Assembly: GCF_000001735.4 (NCBI RefSeq)
Contig: NC_003074.8
Location: 1,178,101-1,242,100 of the forward strand
DNA from: Arabidopsis thaliana
Lineage: Eukaryota > Streptophyta > Magnoliopsida > Brassicales > Brassicaceae
Direction of reading: 5' to 3'
DNA: 64,000 bases
A program made the position numbers and the translations under genes. Under the pieces are notes generated by a model, which had not been told where the DNA came from, searched no databases, and saw nothing but the letters and a program-made list of their open reading frames with translations. Numbering within the stretch: the stretch's first letter is position 1; the number at the start of each line of letters is the position of its first letter. Positions 47,861 through 61,144 of the stretch are shown piece after piece.

Positions 47861-49210
47861 ATGTTCTCTCTCAAATCCTTAATCTCCTCACCTTTCACAC
47901 AATCCACCACTCATGGATTATTCACCAACCCGATTACCCGACCCGTTAATCCATTACCACGTACCGTTTCCTTCACCGTTACCGCTTCCATGATACCCAA
48001 AAGATCCTCAGCTAACATGATTCCCAAAAACCCTCCGGCGAGGCAACAGCTCTACCAACCGTTCCGACCACCGTCATCTCCCATTCCAACCCAATTCCGT
48101 TCACTCGACTCCGCCGGTAAAATCGAAATCCTCGCCGGTCGAATGGCTCTCTGGTTCGAATACGCACCTCTTATCTCTTCTCTTTACACCGATGGTTTCA
48201 CTCCTCCAACCATCGAAGAACTCACCGGAATCTCAAGCATCGAACAGAACCGTTTAATCGTCGGTGCGCAAGTTCGTGACTCAATTCTTCAATCTATCCA
48301 TGAACCGGAGCTCATTTCTGCGTTCGACACCGGTGGTGCAGAGCTTCTATACGAAATTCGTCTCCTTAGCACCACGCAGCGTGTTGCAGCCGCCACATTC
48401 ATCATTGATCGTAATATTGATTCGAAAGGAGCACAGGATTTGGCACGAGCCATCAAGGATTATCCTAACCGTCGTGGAGACGTTGGATGGTTGGATTTTG
48501 ATTACAACTTACCAGGAGATTGTCTTTCATTCTTGTATTACAGGCAGAGCAGAGAGAATAAGAATCCATCGGATCAGAGAACCTCGATGCTTCTACAAGC
48601 ATTGGGGGTTGCAGAATCAGAAAAGGCTAAGAACAGGTTGAACACAGAGCTATACGGGGACAAGGAAGCAGAGAAGGAGAAGGAGAAGAAGAAGAAGGAA
48701 GAGGAAGTCAAAGCTATTCGGATTCCAGTGGTGAGGCTTAAGTTTGGAGAAGTAGCAGAAGCGACCTCGGTGGTAGTTTTACCGGTTTGTAAAGCAGAGG
48801 AAGGGGAAAAGAAGATTCTTGAAGCTCCAATGGAGATCATAGCCGGAGGGGATTTTAAGGTGGTTGAGGCGGAGAAAGGATGGAAGAGATGGGTAGTGCT
48901 TCCGTCGTGGAACCCAGTGGCAGCCATTGGGAAAGGCGGTGTGGCGGTTTCTTTCAGGGATGATAGAAAAGTGCTGCCTTGGGATGGAAAGGAGGAGCCT
49001 TTACTGGTAGTGGCCGATAGGGTGAGGAATGTTGTGGAGGCTGATGACGGGTATTATCTCGTGGTGGCTGAGAACGGACTTAAGCTAGAGAAAGGATCAG
49101 ATTTGAAGGCGAGAGAGGTGAAGGAGAGTTTAGGGATGGTTGTTTTGGTGGTGAGGCCGCCAAGAGAAGATGATGATGATTGGCAGACAAGTCATCAGAA
49201 CTGGGACTGA
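47861..49210 (+). CDS. RAF1: Rubisco accumulation factor 1, chloroplast assembly chaperone
   Basis: Intronless, 449 residues. Residues 1 to about 60 are Ser/Thr/Pro-rich and basic without acidic residues, a chloroplast transit peptide. The N-terminal alpha-helical RAF1 domain follows (GRMALWFEYAPLISSLYTD, then TIEELTGI, ending near LNTELYGDKE). A charged Lys/Glu linker (EKEKKKKEEE) leads to the C-terminal beta-sandwich domain (KAIRIPVVRLKFGEVAEA to MVVLVVRPPRED). RAF1 binds folded RbcL and drives assembly of the Rubisco large-subunit octamer. Arabidopsis has two copies; I believe this is At3g04550 (RAF1.2). Confidence 0.94.
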   Translation: MFSLKSLISSPFTQSTTHGLFTNPITRPVNPLPRTVSFTVTASMIPKRSSANMIPKNPPARQQLYQPFRPPSSPIPTQFRSLDSAGKIEILAGRMALWFEYAPLISSLYTDGFTPPTIEELTGISSIEQNRLIVGAQVRDSILQSIHEPELISAFDTGGAELLYEIRLLSTTQRVAAATFIIDRNIDSKGAQDLARAIKDYPNRRGDVGWLDFDYNLPGDCLSFLYYRQSRENKNPSDQRTSMLLQALGVAESEKAKNRLNTELYGDKEAEKEKEKKKKEEEVKAIRIPVVRLKFGEVAEATSVVVLPVCKAEEGEKKILEAPMEIIAGGDFKVVEAEKGWKRWVVLPSWNPVAAIGKGGVAVSFRDDRKVLPWDGKEEPLLVVADRVRNVVEADDGYYLVVAENGLKLEKGSDLKAREVKESLGMVVLVVRPPREDDDDWQTSHQNWD

Positions 49211-49405
49211 ATTAATAGAATCAATACTCATATGCTGTAACTGATTACGGAGTCATCATGGTCATGTAAAAATTTTGGATAAAGGTGGTAACTTTTTGTT
49301 CTAAGATACAATCAGAAACAGAGCAATATTTTTCTCTATTTGCTTTTCTAGTTCATGTCTTAGTGAACAAATCCTACCAATCAGACCTTTTTGGAAACTG
49401 TTTTA

Positions 49406-51238
49406 TTAACCGAGCCATTGCTGTGCACGGCGTTCACCGCTGGCTCCAACTGAGCTTCGGATGCTCATTTTCTCGTTGGCGTATTTATCCTGAAGCGATT
49501 CAAAAGCTGTAACGTCTAGTTTTCCTGTGACTGATTTGCCTTGCTTCCTACGGAGATGTTGTTCTCGAACAGAAGCCCAGAGTTTCTCCACTGCTTGTCT
49601 CTGCTGTGATGTGAACCTTGACACGTTCTCAAAGGCATGTTTCACCAATATGTCTATAACTGTTTGGCACCTGAAAATTAATCCAACCATTCCTCAGTTT
49701 CACAGTTTTGACATGATAACAAGTTCAGTGGGATAAATTCAGATCAATTACTGGGAATCATGGCAGCATTCTTACCATGGAACTTTGTAACGGCGTGCAG
49801 CAATCTCCAAGCATGTAATCAAAGCTTCTCTTTTTGACCTGAGAAACCTCTTATTCTCTTCGGCATCTGGATCTTCATTTGTTCTCTTTATCTTTGTTTT
49901 ACCATTTTTCTTTCCAGAACTGGGAATCCAGGCATCTAGTCCAAATGGATCAGACTCGACAGCCTCATTATCTCCAGCTGAAGCAGCTTCAGCCACGTCC
50001 TGCGTTGTCTGGCCATCTCCATTGTCTTTCACCGCTGCTTCTTCAAGAGCAGCTGCTTCTTCCACATCATCCTCCTCGGTTGAAACCGGAAGATCAGATA
50101 TAGCCTCCTTTATACGAGTAGCAGTCTTGGAAAACTAAACCAAAAAACAATGTAAGTGAGACACTATGAAAACCTCAGAGGATGATAGTTCAAGACAACA
50201 ATATCCATATTACAGGTCATAACACAGCGACGAGGCAATCAATACTCTGAAATTAAGTAACTAAAGCCAAACAAAGTCCAAAATATTGGTATAAGTCACA
50301 CGAAGGTTCATACCATAAAGCTGTCATCAGTGAAGAGGTCATTAGCCACAACTGCTTTGAATGTCCATATGGTCAACAGATTCTTCTGGCTTTTATCAAG
50401 GCACTAAATAAAAACAAAAACATATGAACATTCATCAACATGCTAATACTAAAGCTGAAGAATAACTTTAACCATGAGTTCTATTTGTTTACCTCGGCTA
50501 CATCCTGAGCTGCCGAGAACAATGCATGATAGTCTGCTCGAACCGAGCGATCTGTACAAGGAGTTTTAGACGACATGGCAGCTTCAAGTATCGCAATAAA
50601 ATAGCTGCTTGTTTCTGGCTTCACACTACCAGCTTGGATCAGCCGTATAGCAAGCTTCGAGGCTTTGGAGAATTTGGAAGGGTTCTTGATATGAGATGTT
50701 ATCTTCTGCATAGCTTCTATCACTTGTTCCTCTGATGCATCGGTTGATGTCTTAAACTGTAGACGCTTTTTAGGAGCTGCAACAGAAATTTCAAAGATTC
50801 ATAGTTCCATTCGTATTCTAATTAGCAACGAGTAGAAGTACAAGTAGCTCAAACTTGTACCTTCCGGTTCTGGTACTGGTTCCGGAGTAGATTCTGATGG
50901 TTTTGACCGCTTTAGTGCGCTCTTGAGAACAGGAGGAGCTGTGTCATTGGAGCATTAAATCAGATTAGTAAGAACAGAGATCTCAATAAAGCTTTCTGCT
51001 TTATAAAACACGGTACCAATAGACCCATTATCGGATAAATTGTTCAAGAATTAAGCATACCTGAAAGATTGGGTGCAGATTCTTCTGGCTTCGATCGCTT
51101 TAGGGCACTCTTGAGAACCAGAATCGGAGCTGGAGAGGAAGTTTCAATCTTTGACTCGTCTGGTATTGGAGAAATTGGTAGCTCTTGCTGCTGAGATGAA
51201 GAAGGAGGTGGCAGCCCTGAGAATAGATTTTCCGCCAT
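49406..51238 (-). CDS. Conserved plant protein of unknown function with duplicated LKSALKRSKP motif
   Basis: Six exons: 51238-51061, 50938-50861, 50776-50493, 50403-50314, 50134-49776 and 49670-49406, about 418 residues. The N-terminus is Ser/Pro-rich and contains LKSALKRSKPEESAP, repeated by exon 2 as LKSALKRSKPSESTP. The middle is helical (QVIEAMQKITSHIKNPSKF and ADYHALFSAAQDVAE). A strongly acidic stretch is followed by a basic segment (SGKKNGKTKIKRT) and a final conserved domain with RREALITCLEIAAR-like and FTSQQRQAVEKLWASVREQH sequences. It is probably nuclear, from its basic segments; function unknown. Upstream TGGGCC elements lie near 51318-51360. I believe it is At3g04560. Confidence 0.8.
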
Positions 51239-53120
51239 CTCTCTCCAGTTCGTCGACGGAGACGGTCACGCACGCGTGTGGGGAAGACGGAGCCGAAACT
51301 GGATTTGTGTGTACGTCTTATGGGCCTTTTATGAAATAAAGCCCCAGATTCTCGGCCCAAATAGTTTTGGAGCTAAAAAATACTTTTTTGGACAATGGGT
51401 AAATTTTTTTTATATTATTTATGAGTTTCTCTCTTCTGCAGAAAGAAAATATACAAATTACATCATACACAATTTCAAATTGATAATATTTTCGTTTTGA
51501 AAAAACAAATACTTTACAGTCTCTCACAATTGAACTACATACTCCATGCCTTTCAATTAAGAAAGAGTGAACTACAAGTGTTAGCTAAGTACACAAATAT
51601 ATTAAGGGGAGAAAGAGATAAGACTTGTGAAAGTTAATTTATAGAAAAGAATAGAGAACAAATCATATAATCGGTACAGTCGTTTATTTAACACAATTAA
51701 TTCTTTTTGTTTCATTATTGTGTGTTATGTAGTCCCGAGGAGTTCAACCACCCTTTGGCTTTTTGTCTACCTCAATTAAATTAATCAATAAGTTATGTTT
51801 TAGCTATATTTATACATAAATTATGTTTTAGTTGAGAGTTGTTGAGTAGAAAAAAAAGAAGAGTAAAAAGACTAAAATATTATAAACGACTTTTAAAATT
51901 TTGTTTTTCTTTGGACAAAATAATTTAGGATAATATGCATATGTACATATCTAAGAAGTAGTTTAGTTTACATTAGAAGACGATTAAACTTTACTTTAGA
52001 CAATGGATAATGGATAATATGACAAGGAGGTGGCTGGAAAGATATGGTATTGGTTCATTTTGACATTAATATGAAACAAACTTAATTTTGCTACAACTAG
52101 TAAGTAATTACTTGAAATAATTATGCTTTGATCCATCAATATAGAATCTCCTAATTAAGTTTCTTACGATGCATGCGTGTATGTAAATACTAGTATTTTA
52201 TTTATAGCAATTGTATTATTCTTAGGCTTATTTGACTTTCATTTTTAAGTGAATTTTAATTTCCTTCAAGTATTCAAACATTTCAATAATTAGCAAATTA
52301 TAAATCTTTTGTATGTGTGATTGTTTAATATTTTGGCTGTTATAGATTCGTGAAATATATTTATATTTGGATCCAATGAAACACTTCGTAGATATTATTT
52401 TATATTGTTTTTTATATTCCAAAAAACCTTATGATTCAACTTTCGATATAAATATTGAAATGGGAAAACGATCGTGCGCCCCATTAGTTCAACCTCGGCG
52501 CTCGACCCTACACATCAATTATAACGCTAACTTAAAAAAGACAAAATACAAAATGACAGGTTTTTAAAAAATTATCTTAACCAATTAATATTTAAAGCCA
52601 ATTTTTAACAAATTTTTCTGTCAAATGACAATAAAACTGCAAAACAATATGTCATCAAAATTTTCCCAAGAAAACGTACGATGCATATTGTATCCTATTT
52701 GTAATACGACTTTTTTTCTGTCTTAAATATAATTATGTCACTCTCTCAAGCCTTGAGTTGAGGGATTTGTTTTAAATTTTTATTTCTTATAAACACTATA
52801 CGTATACATGTATGTGTATCACATATACATATGCTTCCACTTATTTTTATAAGTTAGCTTCCATTACATCTTTTCTCTTTCTTGCTTAGTATCATTCTTT
52901 GTCGTGTTCTTTTAATTAACCTTTTGCAATTTGTCTTGTGTTTCTCACAACACAAAAACTTGTAAAAGTGTTAAAAAATCAAGATCTGAAAAATCTTATC
53001 ACCGCTTCTAGGTTTTTCAGTTTTTTTTCTTCCTTTTCCTGATCTAAATTAACTTATATTTCTTAGGGTTTCACTTCTTGAAACATTTAATCAGAATTAA
53101 TTAACCTCTCTAGGGCTTTC
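51239..53120. other. Intergenic region upstream of AHL19
   Basis: Promoter of the preceding gene near 51240-51360, then 1.6 kb of AT-rich sequence. Pyrimidine-rich leader with T runs (53018-53045) precedes the AHL19 ATG. No other gene is supported. Confidence 0.55.
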
Positions 53121-54068
53121 ATGGCGAATCCATGGTGGACAGGACAAGTGAACCTATCCGGCCTCGAAACGACGCCGCCTGGTTCCTCTCAGTTAAAGAA
53201 ACCAGATCTCCACATCTCCATGAACATGGCCATGGACTCAGGTCACAATAATCATCACCATCACCAAGAAGTCGATAACAACAACAACGACGACGATAGA
53301 GACAACTTGAGTGGAGACGACCACGAGCCACGTGAAGGAGCCGTAGAAGCCCCCACGCGCCGTCCACGTGGACGTCCTGCTGGTTCCAAGAACAAACCAA
53401 AGCCACCGATCTTCGTCACTCGCGATTCTCCAAATGCTCTCAAGAGCCATGTCATGGAGATCGCTAGTGGGACTGACGTCATCGAAACCCTAGCTACTTT
53501 TGCTAGGCGGCGTCAACGTGGCATCTGCATCTTGAGCGGAAATGGCACAGTGGCTAACGTCACCCTCCGTCAACCCTCGACCGCTGCCGTTGCGGCGGCT
53601 CCTGGTGGTGCGGCTGTTTTGGCTTTACAAGGGAGGTTTGAGATTCTTTCTTTAACCGGTTCTTTCTTGCCAGGACCGGCTCCACCTGGTTCCACCGGTT
53701 TAACGATTTACTTAGCCGGTGGTCAAGGTCAGGTTGTTGGAGGAAGCGTGGTGGGCCCATTGATGGCAGCAGGTCCGGTGATGCTGATCGCCGCCACGTT
53801 CTCTAACGCGACTTACGAGAGATTGCCATTGGAGGAGGAAGAGGCAGCAGAGAGAGGCGGTGGTGGAGGCAGCGGAGGAGTGGTTCCGGGGCAGCTCGGA
53901 GGCGGAGGTTCGCCACTAAGCAGCGGTGCTGGTGGAGGCGACGGTAACCAAGGACTTCCGGTGTATAATATGCCGGGAAATCTTGTTTCTAATGGTGGCA
54001 GTGGTGGAGGAGGACAGATGAGCGGCCAAGAAGCTTATGGTTGGGCTCAAGCTAGGTCAGGATTTTAA
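53121..54068 (+). CDS. AHL19: AT-hook and PPC/DUF296 nuclear protein AHL19
   Basis: Intronless, 315 residues. A His-rich then Asn/Asp-rich N-terminus is followed by an AT-hook at residues 81-92 ([12 protein letters not shown]) and a PPC domain from about 97 ([18 protein letters not shown]) through [15 protein letters not shown] to the hydrophobic [17 protein letters not shown]. The tail is Gly-rich. The single AT-hook with the [10 protein letters not shown] core and lack of introns places it in clade A (type I) AHLs. These bind AT-rich nuclear DNA and regulate growth and defence genes. I believe it is At3g04570. Confidence 0.93.
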   Translation: MANPWWTGQVNLSGLETTPPGSSQLKKPDLHISMNMAMDSGHNNHHHHQEVDNNNNDDDRDNLSGDDHEPREGAVEAPTRRPRGRPAGSKNKPKPPIFVTRDSPNALKSHVMEIASGTDVIETLATFARRRQRGICILSGNGTVANVTLRQPSTAAVAAAPGGAAVLALQGRFEILSLTGSFLPGPAPPGSTGLTIYLAGGQGQVVGGSVVGPLMAAGPVMLIAATFSNATYERLPLEEEEAAERGGGGGSGGVVPGQLGGGGSPLSSGAGGGDGNQGLPVYNMPGNLVSNGGSGGGGQMSGQEAYGWAQARSGF

Positions 54069-57000
54069 CGTGCGTTAAAATGGTTTTTAATTTACAGAAG
54101 TTAACAATAAGATTATAATGATGTTTATTATGATGATGAAAACCAGTCAGTTGCTACTTGTTACTAGTGAGCTATATAGTTTGTGGACATTATATTATGT
54201 TCTCTCTTGACTATGATTATTATTTGCTAAATTTCACTTAGCTTACTTGTGTTTTTATGATGTTTTATTAAAAGTTTTTCTCTTTGTTGGATTCTCCAAT
54301 TTTTTATAGTGAGGTTAAGTGTGCATACATATATACATGTGTACATGATTGACGATCCTCATTAAATTAGAACACCTTGGGGTTGACCCTTTTTCAAATA
54401 TGATTAGCATATACAGACTATATATAATTTGAAAATGATAAAATTTCAAGTGCTTGGTGTAATTCCTTTCGAAAGTTCATATATTTTCACTAAATGTATA
54501 AGATATTTTTCCTATAGTATATTTTTTTTTTGGTAGGCTTTTTCCTATAGTATATTACTAATATATCTATGTATGTCTGCATGCATTTATTGGATTGGGA
54601 ATCATCAGCCTCACCACACTCACCTGGCCTCATTAATCATAAATTTGTGCTATAAATTATGCAATAAAATATTTAATCAATACATGTAAGGAAATTTGCC
54701 ATGACATGCATGATGAATATACTAACCTTCTGAACAAAACAATCGGATTCTAACTCGGTTAATTAAGAGCGACATTGTTTAAGCAATGTACATCACTAAA
54801 AAATATCAATATTTAGCAAGAAAGGTAAATTCACTCAAAAAAGAAAAGAAAAAATAAATTCACTCCGATTCCGGGAAGTTGGTTCGAATCCAAATATATA
54901 TACAAGGAATTTTATGATCTTTTGGTGCATAAAATAGCATTTGCGAAATCATCCCTACATCAGCTCCACTATTTTTAGAGAATACATACATATACATGTA
55001 ATTCATGCAAATTCAGATTAAAATATTCGATTAACACACAAAGAGATAATGAATAATTGTTTTTTTTTAAGATCTATTCCTGATAAGTTACCCTAATTTA
55101 TTTTTAAGTTCTTTTATTTCAAATGATAATATAAAATATTTAACATGTATATATATGCAGTGTCTTTCGGAAAATCAATGATCGGATTGAAACCTAATTA
55201 ACTACTATTGAATTATAATGATTTTGTGAATCTGCAACGGTCAAATAACAAATAAGCGATAGTCAACCTCAAATAATATAACAAAACAATCAACTACAAA
55301 AAAAATATATGGCAAACTGCCAAACCAATGCAGCTAATATATATACCAGGGGAAAATAGTCCAATGCAACTATTATACCAAATATATATATATATTACCT
55401 CTTGTTGGTCTTCTTAATAAGTGTCGTCATTTTACCAATTTTCTAGGCTTTCTTGACCATCTTTTAATTAATAATCATAAACAAAGGTATGCCAATAGAG
55501 GACCATTTCACATGGTACCACATGGGTTCCTCTTGCAAAACGCAAACCCTAATGGACATGGTAATTGTTTGTTTAATATCCGTACTTTCTCGAGCAGAAA
55601 TGCATAATACTTAAAATGATTTATGATTAGAGTGCTTTTGAATTTTGAATTACTCACATAAATTAGTCCCCTTTGCAAATGTATGATTTGAAAAATAATT
55701 TATCTAGATCCAAGTAGTCAAGCAGATAAACAACAAAATATAATAGACTTATCTTTTGAATTTCTTATATTTATCTATTCCGAAAACTAGTCGTTGCTAT
55801 TAAGGTGTGACGAAAATTTACATATATAAATTAATCTTTAGGCATACATAGAGCAATATTCATATCTAAGTCCAACAAAGTTAGCACTTTCTTCTAATGA
55901 TTGAGTTAACTCAATTTAAATAAAATAAAGATAATTATCAAATAATCAAACCTGATTTTCAGGTTTTTAAATTGTAATTTAAGTAATTTGAAAAACTAGA
56001 AATTTGAAAAAGTGTTGTGTAGAAAGATCAAATCATAATTTTCTTGTGATATTTTATCAAAAAGGAAGCCCTAAACCGCACTCAAAAGACAATAATAATT
56101 AATTAGCCAAAAGTTAACAAGAGCAATTAACAAATAATACTTTGAAAAGGAATCCATAAACGAGCATTATTAAAAGTATAACTAAGACCACAAGATAAAA
56201 GCATTGCTTAGGGGTCCTAAAAAAACAATATAAAAGGATTTTTAAAACAATTAGTAGTACGCCGAGGTACTGCTTATCACATAAAAAGGAATAATTTTAT
56301 AATTCCCAAGATAAATATCCGTTGTAGATGGTCCTCACTTTAAATAACACTCAAATGATAAATTGATAATGCGTATATGCATTTTTTTGTTAAAAGTTTT
56401 ATTTTTCTTAATTTTACATCTTAATATATTGATAGTAGAAAAAAAGATTGAAAATTAGGAATAAATTGATATCCAATAACCATTACAAACTTCTGATTTT
56501 CTTTTGTCAATTGTTTGAGAGAAACGAGAACTGAATTAAAGCTAGAATGGGGATTTATTTTTTGTCGTTTGGTATTTGTTAATATCCAATCCAAATAAGT
56601 ACATTTTAAAAAATTCGAACATCGATATGTCGAACATAATTTATAGCGTTACGTGATGTTCGTTCTTAAGACTACACAAAGCATTAAATAACATTAACTT
56701 TGGTGTTCGTATAGATACTAACATTTAGCAATCAAACGTTTGGTGTGGTGGTCTGGTCTAAACTTTAGTCTTTAAGAAAAAAACGTTTTTGCTGTCAAAT
56801 AAAGTTTTTGCCGTCAAAAAAAGTATTTTTAAATAGACTTTTTGTTTATATCAAAAAACAAACAAAAAATACATTTGATAAAATACTAACTAAATTACAT
56901 TGACAAAAAATAAATAATTAATAAATTTCATTTGATTTGATACAATATTATTTCTTTTTGGTTGACAAAGAAATGTCCAAAATATACAATGCTTGAAACA

Positions 57001-57475
57001 TTCAGTCTGAATAGTAAAACTAAATAAAAAATGTCAAAAAATAGTAAACAAAGAATAAAAAGTTAGAGCAATAGATTAGAGAATACAAGCGATGAATTTT
57101 GACAAAATATGATGAATTTAATAATGAGATGCAAAAAAAGAATTGTATAAATATTCAGAGAGAATTTACTCAAGACAAAATTATAAAATTAATTATTATT
57201 AAATCTAATAAACTTATGTTATTTTTTCGCTAAAAATGCGAAATCATTACGTATAAATAGTTTCGAACCAACCAATCTCCAAACTAGGCTAAATAGAGAA
57301 AACTGACTCAATTCTCATCACTGTAGAACCGAGACAACAACAACAACAAAAACATTTCCCCAGAGAGGTGTCTCTATGCTTCACATCTTCAAAGAATCCT
57401 CACTCTGCTTTTCTTCGTTTCAAGATTTTTGCTTTTCAAGATTCATTGATATCTGCTTCCTTCTCTGAGCTCGAA
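54069..57475. other. 3.4-kb AT-rich intergenic region between AHL19 and EIN4
   Basis: The longest gene-free stretch in the window, with 3' flanks of two convergent genes. It holds a short direct repeat (54506-54523 and about 54539-54556, sharing tttttcctatagtatatt) and a small repeat of gtttttgc-gtcaaa near 56787 and 56806. No gene, RNA gene or transposon ends were recognised. Confidence 0.55.
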
Positions 57476-59865
57476 TCACTCGCTCGCGGTCTGCAAAGCC
57501 CGTCTAAGCTCAGAAGCCATAACATGCAAAAGAACCGGTTTCTGGATCATACCATTCATCCCCATTTGCAAACATCTTTCCCTAACATGATCTTCAGTAC
57601 TAGCAGTCAAAGCTATAATCAATGGCCAATGATGTCCACAAAACTTCCTTATCTTCATTGCTACTTCGAAACCATCCATCTCCGGCATCTGCAGATCCAA
57701 AATCACAACTCTATACGACATTTCCACATTTGACAACGCATTCAAACACTCAAATCCAGACGAGACAGCAGTTACTTCGCAGCCGAGTTTCTCAAGAAGT
57801 CTCTTAGTCACGGTTCTGTTGACATCATCATCGTCTGCTAGAGTGATTCTTAGACCACGAAGAATGGAATTTGAATTCGGATGTTGAAGCTCTGGAGCAT
57901 TTCCTGCTAAGATTGATCTCCTAATCGATGGTCTTGTCTGAAACCTCAGAACTAATTGCATACTCTGTGTTTGTCCATGCGATTTAGGTGATATCCATAT
58001 GTTTCCTTGCATCATCTGCAAAACAAATTTCAAATCAAATACACTGTTTATAATTAGAATCTCTATATACCAAACAGAAACAGAGACATGATGAGATCAC
58101 TAACCTGTGCAAGTTTTCTACACATGCCTAAGCTCAAGCCTTCCTTAATCCCATTGCTATGATATCTTCTGTTCGGAATATGTCTCATAGCCATAGCCGA
58201 ACCATCCAATGGAGGATTCTGAATCTCATTAATCTCAACTTCAAATTTCACACCGAGGGAATCATCGGACATATGGGACTTCCACATTCCAGTTTCTCTT
58301 TTGCTCTTGTCCTGACTTGTTCCAGTACCTTCACAGATAACTCGGAACGTAACGGTTTTGCCTCCATCAGTCATATCCAAGATATACCCAAGCATATACA
58401 TCACAAGCTGAAACGTTCTCTTTTCATCTCCTACTACTAAATTAGGCAACCGCGTTTGAACATCCATCTCAAAACCGTAACCTTTGTAAACGCTTAAGCA
58501 TTTAGCAACACAAGCGGCTTCTCTTATCAAGGAATGTAGCTGGAACCGTTTAACCTCTAATGCAGATTTCCCGTTATCTTTAGGCGAAATGTCAATCACG
58601 TCGTTGATTAAAGCTGAGAGAACTGTGCTTGTTTTCATGAGCGCATCAACGATGATTTTCTGGTCAAGACTCATACTTTCGGACTGAAACATGGAGAGTA
58701 GACCAAGAATTGTGTGCATTGGTCTCCTCATTCCATGACTCATCACTTTCTGGCAAGTGTTCCTCGCTTGACTTGCCATCATCGCGTTCTGTTTTGCTCG
58801 AAGTAAAGCTCGGTTTTGAATACCGAGTTTTTCTCTCATTAACTGTGATTCTTCAAGAACTGAGGCATGAGAGATAGCAACCGCTACTTGATCAGCAACA
58901 ACTTCCGCTATCTCGATCTCTTTATCGGTCCAAACCCGTGAATTCGCACTCGGAAGTACCAAAACCATTATAGCATAAGGAGTATCCACAAACTCGGGAG
59001 TGCCTCCTTTGAAATTCAATCCGTGAAGCATCGGCATCCGAATTGCAGCAACCGGTCCAAACTCTTCCGAACCGCCACAACCACTGCTCTCAACCGCAAG
59101 AACAGAGTTTTTCCTCAAAATTGTCACTACTTTGGTCTCCCTAACCTGAACAACATCGGGATCATTAATCGGGATTACCCTGAAACTCCTCATCGGATTC
59201 GCTCTAAGCTCATGAGTCAAATGCATCTCGGTTCTGTTCTCGTTAGGCATCCAAACAGCAGAGTTCTGTAAATCAAGAATCTTGGATAGCTCAACGAGAG
59301 TAGTCCGCAGAATCATATGCTTATCGAGCGATTTCCTGATCTCCCGAGTAAGCATTCTCACCTGCACACTCATTTCCTTCTGCCTCTTCATCAATCCAAC
59401 CTCTTCATTAAGCTCCAACACATTCTGCTTCAAGTAAAGCTCTCTAACTTTCCATTTCAACAGCAACGGAATCAAAGTCAAGAGCGTGATAGCCGTGGCA
59501 CACGAGACAAGCGCCGTGAGGAATTTAAAGATGGTAAGCCAAAGCATAAGCTGGAAAGAGTGTGGTCCGTAATACGTCCAAGCGTTAAGCAAATGAGTCA
59601 TTCCACATAGGACAATAAAGGCAATGAATTGAACAAGAACCCATTTGAAAGGAACATTGGAGAAGCTAATGAAGTAGAGAAGCTCGAGAGGTATTGAGAA
59701 ATAGGCAATGGCTATTAAGAGATCACTCACTCTTTGACATTCTAAGATGGTGTGGACACTTAAGAAACCTTCGTCGTCACAATTACAGCTCACGTAATCG
59801 TTATCACCAGAAACCAGAGCAAGAAGAGCAAACAGAAGCAATCCAAGACCTAAAGATCTTAACAT
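57476..59865 (-). CDS. EIN4: Ethylene receptor EIN4 (subfamily II)
   Basis: Two coding exons, 59865-58105 and 58015-57476, 766 residues. A signal-like hydrophobic segment (residues 1-23) precedes [10 protein letters not shown]. Three ethylene-binding helices follow, with the copper-ligand pair in [16 protein letters not shown] domain spans about residues 180-330, then a degenerate histidine kinase domain: H-box [13 protein letters not shown] keeps the His, but the Glu of HE is Gly, and the N and G boxes are not recognisable ([12 protein letters not shown]). The C-terminal receiver has the acidic ADDDDVNR, phosphoacceptor in [13 protein letters not shown], and Lys in QKPV. It sits in the ER membrane and signals through CTR1 as a negative regulator that ethylene switches off. 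The start at 59865 is the first ATG. I believe it is At3g04580. Confidence 0.97.
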
Positions 59866-61144
59866 CTTCTGATCCAATCTTTAATCTCTCTATCTAAAAC
59901 CCTAATCAAATCCAGCCACAATCTTGAGGCTCTCTACAAGTTGAGATCCAATGAACCAATTAAACATAACTGACTTGGTATTCATAGATTTCCACAACGC
60001 GTAGAGACCAATGAGATTAAACAACTCCAAACACGCATACCCAGAAGAAGGCAAAGGAATCAAGATCTATGTTCCTCGATATTCGTAGTACTGAGAAAAG
60101 AAACCGCCTTTGAGTTTTTTTTTTTTAAATTCCAGGGGAAGGTAATCAGAGAAAAACGAAAGCTAAGATTCAAGCCAATAGAATAGAGAAAGAACACACC
60201 TCTCGAATCTAGTAAGATAAATAAGAAAGACCCATCTCCATTTGTAGCAACGAAATCGAGTCAATCTGACATCTTTTTCACAGAAGTTGGAGAAACAGAA
60301 GAAGTGATTAGAAAAGAGAAGAAACCGAGTTGGTCCGGTGGTGGCAGATCTTTTCCGGGAGTTTCAGTTGCGGATTTTCAGACTTGAGTCAACAATATTC
60401 AAAGTTTTTTTAAGACAAAAGCAGCAGACTTTTCGCTTAAGCAATTTCCGGAGAGTTGCTCAAGTCCATAAAAATGGTGGTGTTTCACTTTAAGCTTAGA
60501 TGTCAACAAAAAATTCCCATTAAAGATAAGAATTTTTAACAGTAATTTTTGGCTTCACATAAGTTATAGCATTCCAACATTATCAATCAAGAAATTTACA
60601 AGTTGACAACTTGACATAAAGTTACCAAGAATTTTAAACTAAATCAATATTAATATGAATAAATAAACAGAATTCTCAAATGAGTTTTTTTGTTCTTCGT
60701 CAAATGAGTTAATGTTTTGGTCCAAGTAACGGCTCATAGGAACCGTTTACTAAATTAAGATAGGTTATGAATAATTAACATAAGTAGAAACCGAACAAAC
60801 GAAGTGTATATATTTCACAAAAAGAGCATTTCCTTTTTTAGTAACAAACGAAAGAAAAACCAAAAAAAATATTATAAGAAAAGAAAAAGAGTATAAAAAA
60901 AAGGAATGAAATTGAAAGTGAAGGAGAATCGTTACTGAAAGTATAAAAAAAAGGTTGTGGAGTTAATATAATACACCGTACCAAGAAGAAGAACAAAAGC
61001 AATCACTCAGCAACTTCTTTCTATGATTAAAGACCCTTCAGACGAGTCTCTGTCTAATAAGTCCTCTCTCAGTTCAGATTCTTTGCTCGCCTTCTGTTTC
61101 TCTACTTGGGATCTAAACTCTACACACTTCTCCTGGAAGCTCTG
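59866..61144. other. EIN4 promoter and leader, and 3' flank of AHL14
   Basis: A candidate leader intron on the minus strand may run from a donor near 60200 (gagag|gtgtgt) to an acceptor near 59935, as known for subfamily II receptor genes; this is inference. The region 60350-61000 is AT-rich and contains no other gene. Confidence 0.45.
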
